DNA from: Streptomyces canus
GTDB taxonomy: Bacteria > Actinomycetota > Actinomycetes > Streptomycetales > Streptomycetaceae
Reading direction: 5' to 3'
DNA length: 33,094 nucleotides
Assembly: GCF_001514145.1 (NCBI RefSeq)
Contig: NZ_KQ948673.1
Coordinates: 1-33,094 of the forward strand
The translations under genes and the position numbers were made by a program. The notes beneath the pieces were generated by a model that was not told the DNA's origin, ran no database searches, and was given only the letters and a program-made list of their open reading frames with translations. The stretch's first letter is position 1. Each line of letters opens with the position of its first letter. Of this stretch, positions 15,902 to 23,076 are shown in pieces.

Positions 15902-16666
15902 CTACGGAGCGACAACGACCTCCGCGAATGCGGAGCGCAGTTCAGGGGGAGGCGTCTGGTCGGTGACGAGGACATCGATGACCGACAGGTCACCGAGGGC
16001 CATCGCCTTCTTGCGGTCGAACTTGGTGTGGTCGGCAGCGACAACGATCCGGTCGGCGAGATCGAGAAGTGTGCGGCGCACTTCGACCTCGGCGGGGTCG
16101 AAGTAGGTGATCCCGCGGTCGACGGAAAGGCCGCCGCAGCCGAGGATCATCAGGTCCAGATGGATCTGCGGTCTTTCCTGAGCGGCCGTGGGGGCGACCA
16201 GACTCAGTTCGGGTGTCATGAGTCCGCCCAGGACGAGGACCCGGCTCCTCGTGTCGCGCAGTTCGAACGCCGCGTGCAGCGAGTTGGTGATCACGGTCAG
16301 ATCGTCCCGGACGGCGAGTTCCGCGGCGACGGCGGTACAGGTGGTGCCGGTGTCGATGCCCACCGAGGCACCTGGCTTGACCAGGTCCGCCACGGCCCGC
16401 GCGATTCTCGACTTCTCGGACATCATCGTCGAGGACCGGGACCCGTAGGCGGGGGCACGGCGTGGCACGGCGCCGCCATGGACCCGGTCCAGCAGTCCTG
16501 CTTGATCGAGCTCGGCCAGGTCGCGGCGGATCGTCATGCCGGACACGCCGAAGCGCTCCGCGAGGGTGTTGACGTCGACCTGCCGGGATTCCTGCAAGGC
16601 ACTGAGGATGGCTCGCTGTCGGGAGTTGCGCACGGGTTCCATCTCGTCTTGAGCCACGCTCATCAC
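15902..16666 (-). CDS. DeoR-family transcriptional repressor
   Basis: This 254-residue regulator has a DeoR helix-turn-helix at about 14-68 (RQRAILSALQESRQVDVNTL, then GVSGMTIRRDLAELDQ) and a sugar-phosphate-binding DeoRC domain at about 85-240, with GIDTGTTC as the phosphate-loop motif and GGLSVDRGITYFD. Such proteins usually release DNA when bound by a phosphorylated sugar intermediate. The start is GTG 16666, nine bases after AGGAGG; ATG 16663 is the next codon. It is divergent from the permease-RLP-kinase-dehydrogenase genes, and two matching palindromes in the gap are likely its operators. It is expected to repress both itself and that operon. Confidence 0.9.
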   Translation of the reverse strand: MMSVAQDEMEPVRNSRQRAILSALQESRQVDVNTLAERFGVSGMTIRRDLAELDQAGLLDRVHGGAVPRRAPAYGSRSSTMMSEKSRIARAVADLVKPGASVGIDTGTTCTAVAAELAVRDDLTVITNSLHAAFELRDTRSRVLVLGGLMTPELSLVAPTAAQERPQIHLDLMILGCGGLSVDRGITYFDPAEVEVRRTLLDLADRIVVAADHTKFDRKKAMALGDLSVIDVLVTDQTPPPELRSAFAEVVVAP

Positions 16667-16696
16667 GCTATCCGGCCTCCTGCCCTGGGGTTCAAC

Positions 16697-16722
16697 CAGG
16701 GTGACCCATTGTTGTCACCCTG
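16697..16722. promoter_or_regulatory. Inverted repeat in the deoR leader
   Basis: CAGGGTGAC (16697-16705) and its exact complement (16714-16722) enclose eight bases. It lies between the deoR start and the first TGTTCAT palindrome. It may be an mRNA hairpin or a second regulator site. Confidence 0.4.
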
Positions 16723-16730
16723 CCGGAGAG

Positions 16731-16746
16731 GTGTTCATATGAACAC
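16731..16746. promoter_or_regulatory. DeoR operator candidate 1
   Basis: Perfect 16-bp palindrome: GTGTTCAT followed by ATGAACAC. It lies 65 bp upstream of the deoR start, a position suited to autoregulation. The same half-site appears in the palindrome at 16872-16887. Confidence 0.7.
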
Positions 16747-16847
16747 TACAGCGACCTGTTCGGCCTGTCGTGCCGCCCGCTCATGCGGTGCACTCGGCTC
16801 GATACGGGCGACTTCAGTGGCGAGAACCCATTGACCCGCCCGCTTCC

Positions 16848-16876
16848 TTGACCTACGGTCCGAGTCACCAAATGTT
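16848..16876 (+). promoter_or_regulatory. Promoter candidate for the permease-RLP operon
   Basis: TTGACC at 16848-16853 and AATGTT at 16871-16876 are 17 bp apart. The -35 is good and the -10 weak. The -10 overlaps operator candidate 2, so repressor binding would block RNA polymerase. Confidence 0.4.
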
Positions 16877-16887
16877 CATTCGAACAT
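16872..16887. promoter_or_regulatory. DeoR operator candidate 2
   Basis: A 16-bp palindrome, ATGTTCAT followed by TCGAACAT, perfect except for the two bases at each side of the dyad. It shares TGTTCAT with candidate 1 and sits just before the CGGAGG ribosome site of the permease gene. Confidence 0.7.
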
Positions 16888-16905
16888 CGTCGTTCGGAGG
16901 TCCCC

Positions 16906-17973
16906 ATGGCTGTGCCCATCAAAGCCGGCATTGAGAAGGTGCCTGGCGGCCTGATGCTCGTCCCGATGCTCCTCGGAGCCGTGGTGCACACGGCGGCGCC
17001 GGGCTCCGGAGAGTTCTTCGGTTCCTTCACCGGAGCCCTGTACACGGGCCTGCCCGCGATCCTGGCCGTCTTCTATGTGTGTCTGGGCGCGACTCTGGAC
17101 GTGAAGGCGACGCCCTACATCGCAAAGAAGGGCGGTGTGCTGCTGGGGACCAAGGTCGTGTTCGCGTTGGTCGTCGGTATCGTCCTGGGGAGGTTGCTCG
17201 GCGAATCGCCGGTCAGCGGTGGGGTCTTCGCGGGGTTGTCGACGCTGGCGGTCGTGGCGGCGCTGAACGACACCAACGGTGGCCTCTACATGTCGCTGAT
17301 GGCCCAGTTCGGGCGCAAGCGTGACGTGGGCGCCTACAGCGTCATGAGCCTGGAGTCCGGCCCCTTCCTCACGATGGTCACGCTCGGCGTCGCCGGTCTG
17401 TCCGCCTTCCCCTGGCAGACCCTGGTGGGAGCGATTCTGCCCCTGGTGCTCGGGATGCTCCTGGGCAACCTCGATCCCGAGATGCGTCGCTTCCTGGCCC
17501 CCGCCGTGCCCGCCCTCGTGCCGTTCCTCGGACTGTCACTGGGACTCACGCTCAATCTGACAGCCGTCTGGGAGGCCGGCCTGCTGGGGGCGGGGCTGGG
17601 GCTGTTCGTGGTACTGGTCGGCGGGGCAGTGCTGTTGCTGGCCGACAAGGCGAGCGGTGGCGATGGCATCGCGGGCCTCGCAGCGGCGACCACGGCCGGC
17701 AACGCGGCAGTGGTCCCCTCGATCGTGGCGGCCGCCAATCCCGTCTACGCGCCGGCCGCCGAGTACGCGACCGTGCTCGTGGCCTCGTCGGTGGTGGTGA
17801 CGTCGATCCTGTGTCCCCTGATCACCGTCTTCTGGGCACGCCGGATCCTGAAGCAGCCCTCGGCCGCCGACGGGGTCGGCGATGCGACAGCCGTCGGCGA
17901 CGGGCCGTCCTCCGCCCCGCATCACGTGGCCGGCGCGAACAGGGAAGCTGCCGCACACCACGACGGCACTTGA
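16906..17973 (+). CDS. KdgT-type 2-keto-3-deoxygluconate permease family transporter
   Basis: This is a 355-residue inner-membrane carrier of the KDGT family, which moves 2-keto-3-deoxygluconate and related acid sugars with protons. About ten hydrophobic segments fill residues 15-320. Family blocks include MLLGAVVHTAAPGSGEFFGS, FYVCLGATLD, ALNDTNGGLYMSLMAQ and AATTAGNAAVVPSIVAAANP. The last 40 residues form a hydrophilic, Ala/His-rich tail not expected in the family. The start at 16906 follows CGGAGG. It is the first gene of an apparent operon with an RLP, an acid-sugar kinase and a dehydrogenase, so its cargo is probably their starting substrate, an acid sugar, rather than necessarily 2-keto-3-deoxygluconate. 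Confidence 0.9.
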   Translation: MAVPIKAGIEKVPGGLMLVPMLLGAVVHTAAPGSGEFFGSFTGALYTGLPAILAVFYVCLGATLDVKATPYIAKKGGVLLGTKVVFALVVGIVLGRLLGESPVSGGVFAGLSTLAVVAALNDTNGGLYMSLMAQFGRKRDVGAYSVMSLESGPFLTMVTLGVAGLSAFPWQTLVGAILPLVLGMLLGNLDPEMRRFLAPAVPALVPFLGLSLGLTLNLTAVWEAGLLGAGLGLFVVLVGGAVLLLADKASGGDGIAGLAAATTAGNAAVVPSIVAAANPVYAPAAEYATVLVASSVVVTSILCPLITVFWARRILKQPSAADGVGDATAVGDGPSSAPHHVAGANREAAAHHDGT

Positions 17974-18017
17974 GCCGAACGACCCTCACATCACAGTCGT
18001 CGAGAAACGGAGAGCAC

Positions 18018-19283
18018 ATGCGTGACCAGCGGGTCGTGCGCTGCACCTACTACCTGGAATCGGAGAGCGATCCGGAACAGGCTGCCGCGGCGATGGCCGG
18101 GGAGCAGTCCAGTGGCACCTTCGTCGCTGTGCCCGGCGAGTCCCCCCGCATCCGAGAACGGCATGCTGCGCAGGTCGTCAGCGTGCGGGACCTGGGCACG
18201 CGCAGTCCGTCGCTGCCGTCGCGGTCCCGCCCCGAGGCGGTGCGGGCCGCTGTTGTGGTGGTCGAGTTCCCGATGGAGAACATCGGGACCGACCTGGCGA
18301 CCCTGCAGACCACGATCGCAGGCAACCTCTTCGAGCTGGGTGAGCTGTTCGCCTGCCGCCTGCAGGACATCGAGCTGCCGGAGGAGTTCGTTGCCGCTCA
18401 CCCGGGCCCCGCGTTCGGCATCCCCGGCACCCGCAGGCTGATGGGAGGTGCCGAGGGCGTCATGATCGGCACCATCATCAAACCGAACGTCGGTCTGGAC
18501 GAGAGCGAGTTCCGCCTGGTCGTACGGGAGTTGGCCAGGGCGCCGGTCGATCTGATCAAGGACGACGAGCTGATGACCGATCCGTCGTACCTCCCGCTGG
18601 AGCGCCGGGTCGCTGTGGCCACCGAAGAGATCCGGGAAGCCGAGCAGATCACCGGCCACCCGGTCATGTACGCCTTCAACATCACAGGGGACCTCGCCGG
18701 GCTCCGCCGGCGCCACGACCTGGTGGTCGGGGCGGGCGGCCGGTGCGTGATGCTCAACGTCCCCGTCATGGGGCTGCCCGCACTGGCCTGGTTGCGGGAG
18801 TTCTCCGAAGTCCCCGTGCACGGACACCGCGCCGGTCTGGCCGCATCGATGCGCTCACCGGCGCTGGGGATGTCGTACCGGGTGTGGCAGCGGCTGGCCC
18901 GCCTGGCGGGAGCCGACCATCTGCATGTCAGCGGTCTCGGCAGCAAGTTCTACGAGAGGGACGAGGAGGTCGCGGCCCACGTACGCAGCCTGCTCGAGCC
19001 CCTGGGCAAGACGCTGAGTCCGGTACCGACCCTGTCGTCCGGCCAGAACGTCACGACCCCCGCACCGACCTTCACCGCGGTCGGCTCGACCGACCTTCTG
19101 ATGCTCGCGGGCGGAGGCGTGGCCGCGCATCCCGACGGACCGGCGGCCGGTGTGCGCAGTCTCCGGGCCGCCTGGGCGGCCGCCGTCGACGGTGTTCCCC
19201 TGGAGGTGGCGGCACACGCGGCGGCCGAGGCAGGCGACCCGGCGCTGCTGCACGCCGGGCGCACGTTCGGAGGTGTGGCCTGA
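18018..19283 (+). CDS. RuBisCO-like protein, probable decarboxylase of a 3-oxo acid-sugar phosphate
   Basis: This 421-residue RuBisCO large-chain homologue has an N-terminal alpha/beta domain (about 1-125) and a TIM barrel. Aligned to plant RuBisCO numbering, it keeps Asn123 (Asn103), Lys175 (Lys155 in GTIIKPNVG), Lys201 (Lys181, the carbamate lysine), Asp203 and Glu204 (Asp183, Glu184 in LIKDDE), His294 and Arg295 (His270, Arg271 in GHRAG), His327 (His303) and Lys334 (Lys310). Lys177 is replaced by Asn157. The phosphate region reads SSGQN and LAGGGVAAHPDG. It is therefore a form IV-type protein, not a CO2-fixing enzyme. RLPs next to DUF1537 kinases decarboxylate or hydrolyse oxo-isoapionate phosphate in known D-apiose pathways; here a related reaction is inferred. 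The start at 18018 follows GGAGAG. Confidence 0.88.
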   Translation: MRDQRVVRCTYYLESESDPEQAAAAMAGEQSSGTFVAVPGESPRIRERHAAQVVSVRDLGTRSPSLPSRSRPEAVRAAVVVVEFPMENIGTDLATLQTTIAGNLFELGELFACRLQDIELPEEFVAAHPGPAFGIPGTRRLMGGAEGVMIGTIIKPNVGLDESEFRLVVRELARAPVDLIKDDELMTDPSYLPLERRVAVATEEIREAEQITGHPVMYAFNITGDLAGLRRRHDLVVGAGGRCVMLNVPVMGLPALAWLREFSEVPVHGHRAGLAASMRSPALGMSYRVWQRLARLAGADHLHVSGLGSKFYERDEEVAAHVRSLLEPLGKTLSPVPTLSSGQNVTTPAPTFTAVGSTDLLMLAGGGVAAHPDGPAAGVRSLRAAWAAAVDGVPLEVAAHAAAEAGDPALLHAGRTFGGVA

Positions 19284-19284
19284 C

Positions 19285-20589
19285 ATGACGTACGTCAGTT
19301 TCGTGGCCGACGACCTGACCGGTGCCAGCGATGTCCTCGCACAGGCCCACCGGCACGGTCTCGACGCTGTGCTCGTCATCGGGGACGGAGACCGGCCGCT
19401 CCCCACCGACTGCGATGTCGTCGGGATCGCCGGACCATCGCGTTCGCTCGGCGGAGCCGCCTTCGACGAGCTGGTGCGCGCACAGCTGGAACGCATCGCC
19501 ACCGCCGATGCCCAGGTGCTGATCTACAAGGTCTGCTCCACCTTCGACAGCGCCCCCGCACGCGGCAGCATCGGCAGAGGCATCGAGCTGCTGCACGAGC
19601 GCTTCCCCCACCACGGCCCGGTGGCGGTCGCACCGGCACAGCCGGGCTTCGGCCGGTACACCGCCTTCAGCAACCACTTCGCCGGCTACTCCGGGGACGC
19701 CTACCGCCTCGACCGGCATCCCGTCATGGCCCAGCACCCCTCGACCCCGATGCACGAGGCCGACCTGCGGCAGGTGATCGCCGAGCAGCTGCGTACCGGC
19801 GAGGTCCCCGCGGCCATCCACCTCCCCGCCTACACCGATGGTTCCTTCGGCGAGCAGTGGGCGACGCTCCGCCGGTCCAGCCGGGCCGCCTTCGTCGTGG
19901 ACGCCGTCGAGGACGGTCACCTCGATACCCTCGCGCTGGCACTGCGAGAGGACGACACCCGGCAGGGCCCGGCGATCGTGGTCGGCTCCGGCGGTGTCAT
20001 GGCCGCCCTCGCCCGCACCGCCACCAAGCGGTCCGACGTGGCCGACAGCGCCCAGCCCGCCTCCGGGCCGGTGCTGGCCGTCAGCGCGTCGGCCTCCAGC
20101 ACGACGGACGCACAGATCGCCGACGCCGTAGCGCAGGGCTGGACCGAGCTGGCCGTGCCCACGCAGTTGCTCAACGGACAGGATCCGTCCTTGCTGGACG
20201 ATCTGGAGAAGCGCTCGGCCGCCTTGCTCACGGCCGGACGGAACGTCATCGTGCACACCACGCGCGGTACCCAAGACCCCCGCTACGCCGCGGCCGGTCC
20301 TCTCGACGCCGCCCATGTGGGCGAACTCCTGGGGACCCTGGCCGGAAGCATGGCCGTCAAGGGCCTCACCCGGGACGTCGCCGTGCTCGGCGGCGACACC
20401 TCCAGCCACGCACTGCTGACCATGGGGGTGAGCGAGCTGCGCGTCGCCACCCAGTTCGTCACGGCCGCCCCCGTCTGCCGCACCGACAGCGACGCCGCCG
20501 TGGCCGGCTGCCGGCTGCTGCTCAAGGGCGGACAGGTCGGTCCGGTCGATGTCCTCGAACGCTTCGCGCAGCCGCATCCCGCCAACTGA
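19285..20589 (+). CDS. DUF1537 four-carbon acid-sugar kinase family protein
   Basis: This 434-residue cytoplasmic kinase belongs to the DUF1537 family (OtnK, DtnK, OiaK), which phosphorylates acid sugars with ATP. The N-terminal substrate domain begins VSFVADDLTGASD (5-16) and includes YKVCSTFDSAPARGSIG (81-97) and the diagnostic HPSTPMHEADLR (151-162). The C-terminal nucleotide domain shows VSASASSTTDAQI (266-278) and GGDTSSHAL (369-377), where Asp replaces the Glu common in this loop. Its ATG begins one base after the RLP stop, with GGAGG inside the end of the RLP gene, so translation is probably coupled. It likely makes the phosphorylated 3-oxo acid that the RLP consumes. Confidence 0.9.
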   Translation: MTYVSFVADDLTGASDVLAQAHRHGLDAVLVIGDGDRPLPTDCDVVGIAGPSRSLGGAAFDELVRAQLERIATADAQVLIYKVCSTFDSAPARGSIGRGIELLHERFPHHGPVAVAPAQPGFGRYTAFSNHFAGYSGDAYRLDRHPVMAQHPSTPMHEADLRQVIAEQLRTGEVPAAIHLPAYTDGSFGEQWATLRRSSRAAFVVDAVEDGHLDTLALALREDDTRQGPAIVVGSGGVMAALARTATKRSDVADSAQPASGPVLAVSASASSTTDAQIADAVAQGWTELAVPTQLLNGQDPSLLDDLEKRSAALLTAGRNVIVHTTRGTQDPRYAAAGPLDAAHVGELLGTLAGSMAVKGLTRDVAVLGGDTSSHALLTMGVSELRVATQFVTAAPVCRTDSDAAVAGCRLLLKGGQVGPVDVLERFAQPHPAN

Positions 20590-20651
20590 CCACCGGCCGC
20601 CCGGGCCACCAGTCATCCCGCCACGTACGAGACACGAAGGAGTGTGCATTC

Positions 20652-21695
20652 ATGAGGGCAGTCGTCAAAGCAGTCGCGGACAGGGGCGTCGAGTACGTCG
20701 CCGATGCGCCCGAGCCGAAGGCCGGCGACGGCGCGGTCGTAGTGGAGATCGCGGCAGCCTCGTTGTGCGGCACCGACCGCGAATGCTACGAGTGGTCGCC
20801 GGCGGCCCAGGCGTTCAACCTGGGACTGCCCGTCGTACTCGGTCACGAAGCGGCCGGCACCGTCGTCGAGGTGGGCACCGGGGTGGAGAACCTGCGCGTC
20901 GGTGACCGCGTCGCTCTGGAGAGCCATCTGGCGTGCGGCCACTGCTTCGCATGCCGGACCGGGGACGCACACACCTGCGAGCGCACGCAGATCCTGGGCA
21001 TGCACTTCGACGGGGTCTTCGCCGAACGCGTCGCCGTTCCCCACCGCATCTGCGTCCCCCTTCCCGACAGCGTGCCCTTGGAGACCGGCGCACTGCTGGA
21101 ATCGGCCGGTGTCGCGGTACACGCCATTCAGCGTGCCGGGTACTCGGTAGCCGGCCGAGGCGTTCTGGTCAGCGGCGCCGGGCCGGTGGGCATGGTCGTC
21201 GCGCGGCTGGCATCGCTCATGGGCGCCGCCTACGTCATCGTGATCGAGCCGAATCCGTTCCGCCGCGCCGAAGCGGAACGGCTCGGAGTGATCACGATGG
21301 AGCCCGGACAGGGAGTCGCCGAGCGCAGCCGCGAACTCAGCGGCCACCGCGGCGGGGCCGACGTCGCCTTCGAATGCTCGGGAGCGGCCGCCGCACTCCC
21401 GTCCCTGTTCGACGCCGTGCGTCGAGAAGGAACGGTCGTGACCGTGGGACACCCGGGCCGGCCAGTGCCGATCGACATCGCCGCCCAGATCAACAAGCGA
21501 GGCATCACACTGCGGGGCATCTTCGGCCGCCGCCTGTGGGAAACCTGGGAGCAGACGCTGCTCCTGCTGAACTCCGGGCGCCTGGACCTGGACTGGCTGA
21601 TCACGCACCGACTGCAACTCAGCCAGGTCGACCAGGCGATCGATCTGCTCACCGGGGACGCCTGCAAGGTGCTGTTGGTACCAGGGCTGGGCTGA
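20652..21695 (+). CDS. Zinc-dependent dehydrogenase, threonine-3-dehydrogenase-like (MDR family)
   Basis: This 347-residue medium-chain dehydrogenase has probable catalytic zinc ligands Cys39, His65 and Glu66 (SLCGTD, LGHEAAG). The structural zinc cysteines 95, 98, 101 and 109 are all present (ACGHCFACRTGDAHTC). The Rossmann nucleotide site is SGAGPVG at 174-180, followed by an acidic residue in VIEPNPFR, which favours NAD+ over NADP+. Sequence around the zinc site is closest in style to threonine and sorbitol dehydrogenases. As the last gene of the KdgT-RLP-kinase cluster it probably oxidises a secondary hydroxyl of the imported acid sugar to the 3-oxo form. GAAGGAG precedes ATG 20652. A hairpin overlaps its stop. 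Confidence 0.88.
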   Translation: MRAVVKAVADRGVEYVADAPEPKAGDGAVVVEIAAASLCGTDRECYEWSPAAQAFNLGLPVVLGHEAAGTVVEVGTGVENLRVGDRVALESHLACGHCFACRTGDAHTCERTQILGMHFDGVFAERVAVPHRICVPLPDSVPLETGALLESAGVAVHAIQRAGYSVAGRGVLVSGAGPVGMVVARLASLMGAAYVIVIEPNPFRRAEAERLGVITMEPGQGVAERSRELSGHRGGADVAFECSGAAAALPSLFDAVRREGTVVTVGHPGRPVPIDIAAQINKRGITLRGIFGRRLWETWEQTLLLLNSGRLDLDWLITHRLQLSQVDQAIDLLTGDACKVLLVPGLG

Positions 21696-21730
21696 CGCTC
21701 CGAGACCGGCCCTCGTCCGCCAGCCCAGCC
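21685..21730 (+). terminator. Hairpin terminator after the acid-sugar operon
   Basis: GGCTGGGCTG (21685-21694) is exactly complementary to CAGCCCAGCC (21721-21730), with a 26-base loop. It overlaps the stop codon of the dehydrogenase gene and marks the likely end of the operon. Confidence 0.5.
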
Positions 21731-21992
21731 GGACACGACGAGCCCACAGCGTGGACGGCATGCCGCAGAGGACGCGGTCTCAGGGGCACTAGGTGTGCCG
21801 TCCCGTTGGCTTGGTTACTGGCCGAGACTGCTGACACGGTTGGTGTACTCGCGGCGGGCCTTGCGCTGTGCCGGGATCGCTGTGGCGTTGTCGAGTGCGG
21901 CTGGCAGCGGTCGAGGAGTTGACGGTGTGGCGCTGGGGTGGCGCTGACGCGCGGGGTGTAGTCCTGGCCGCGTCGTACGGTCACGGCCTGGC
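21731..21992. other. Gap with an unassigned minus-strand open frame
   Basis: A minus-strand frame ending at 21815 encodes ALDNATAIPAQRKARREYTN and then RVSSLGQ with a stop. It looks like a protein tail, but I do not recognise it. It has no plausible start and may be another broken gene end. Nothing else is visible. Confidence 0.25.
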
Positions 21993-22535
21993 TCAGAACA
22001 GCAGTACGGGGCGCCCCCGTACACCGCCCACTTCGAAGAGACGGTGCGCCTCTGCCGCCTGTTCGGCTGGGAACGTGACCGCGACGCGGAGTGTGAGGAT
22101 GCCGGACTCGGCCTGGTCGCGTAGTTCCGTCAGGGCTGCCGTGTCCCGGAGCCGGTCCCCCACGAACAAGGGGAGCCAGCGCACACCACGGTCCGTGCTA
22201 CCGGTAAACCCCTGAAGGGTCACGATGGTTCCGCCGTCGCGCACCCCTGCGGCCACCGCCGCGTTCATCAGCCCGGCGTCGATGATCCCGTCCGCACCGG
22301 CGGGGCGCAGTTCACGGACTCGTTCGGCGAATTGGTCCCCGCGGGGGAGCACGTGATCGGGACCCAGGCCGCTGACGAGGTCGCGGTCCTTGTCCGCCGC
22401 GTCGGCGATCACTGTCAGCCCGGCGGCCTTGGCCAGCTGCACCGCGTAACCGCCGACCGCACCGGTCACGGCGACCGTCGCTCCGGTGGGCAGTTCAAGG
22501 GCGTCCAGCGCCATCCGCGCGGTGAGCGCGTTCAT
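21993..22535 (-). pseudogene. Zinc-binding-type quinone oxidoreductase, 5'-truncated
   Basis: The 180 residues correspond only to the nucleotide-binding and C-terminal part of an MDR NADP-dependent quinone oxidoreductase (MNALTARMALDALELPTG, then GGYAVQLAKAAGLTVIADAA, ending RGRPVLLF). The roughly 130-residue GroES-like substrate domain is missing. A TGA lies in frame just upstream of the ATG. The glycine loop reads VTGAVGG, where relatives usually have three more residues (TGAAGAVGG), so the cofactor site also looks damaged. Homology begins precisely where an oppositely oriented symporter fragment begins. It is probably not functional. Confidence 0.7.
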
Positions 22536-22537
22536 GC

Positions 22538-22756
22538 ACCGTCCTCACGGCCTTCTCCCCCATCGTCTCGGGCACCACGTTCGCGCTATGGCCGCAAGCC
22601 AGTTTTGACTGGTACCCGTTCCAGACCCCAGGCCTGATTTCCGTTCCCGCGGCGTTCGCCCTGGGCCGGCTGGGGAGCATCACCTCATCCCGAGAACCCC
22701 AAGTCGATCTCCGGCACGTGCAACACGAAATCCTGACCGGACAGAGAGCCAGATGA
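22538..22756 (+). pseudogene. C-terminal fragment of a sodium:solute symporter (ActP/MctC-like)
   Basis: The frame has no start codon and follows a TGA at 22523-22525. It encodes TVLTAFSPIVSGTTFALWPQ, then FDWYPFQTPGLISVPAAFAL, then GRLGSITS and a hydrophilic tail ending HEILTGQRAR. This matches the end of solute:sodium symporters such as acetate/monocarboxylate permeases (final helix with N/T-PG-x-[IV]-S-[IV]-P, then E-x-x-x-LTG). The first 450 or so residues are absent. It abuts the 5'-truncated oxidoreductase head to head. Confidence 0.65.
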
Positions 22757-22829
22757 CCGGCGGGACAGTGGACTCACCGCCGCCGTCCTGCACTTGACCA
22801 TCTGAAGGGACCCCGCAGCGACGCACTCA

Positions 22830-22863
22830 ACCATCTGGGTTTACTTACTTATACTCAGATGGT
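22830..22863. promoter_or_regulatory. Promoter/operator upstream of the amidase
   Basis: ACCATCTG (22830-22837) and its exact complement CAGATGGT (22856-22863) flank an AT-rich core containing a perfect -10, TATACT (22850-22855). A third ACCATCTG is at 22797-22804. Bases 22835-22860 match, at 20 of 26 positions, the HxlR/oxidoreductase intergenic element read on the minus strand: CTGGGT, TTACTT, four variable bases, then ATACTCAG. This predicts control by the nearby HxlR regulator. The transcript would have a leader of about 215 bases. Confidence 0.55.
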
Positions 22864-23076
22864 AACGTCCCGGTCAACCGTCCGCAGGGTCGCCACACGT
22901 CGCGGACCCGCACCAAGTTGCCGCACCCATCTGGCAACTGCGCCCACCGCTGCCCGATCCGGAACTCTCCAGGCGCACGTGTCAGCACCTCACGGCGACA
23001 CCGCTGCGACGACCGACCAGCCACGGTCGCTCAACTGCGGCTTCGCCGATCAGCGCATACAGAAACGAGGCTCTCC

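Noticed and set aside
18018..19283. True CO2-fixing RuBisCO
   Set aside because: Lys177 is Asn and the SGG phosphate loop is altered; there is no phosphoribulokinase or other Calvin-cycle gene nearby.
22918..23076. A 53-residue N-terminal extension of the amidase
   Set aside because: Codons are Arg/Pro/Ser-rich without homology, while the GTG at 23077 has a ribosome site and starts at the normal family boundary.
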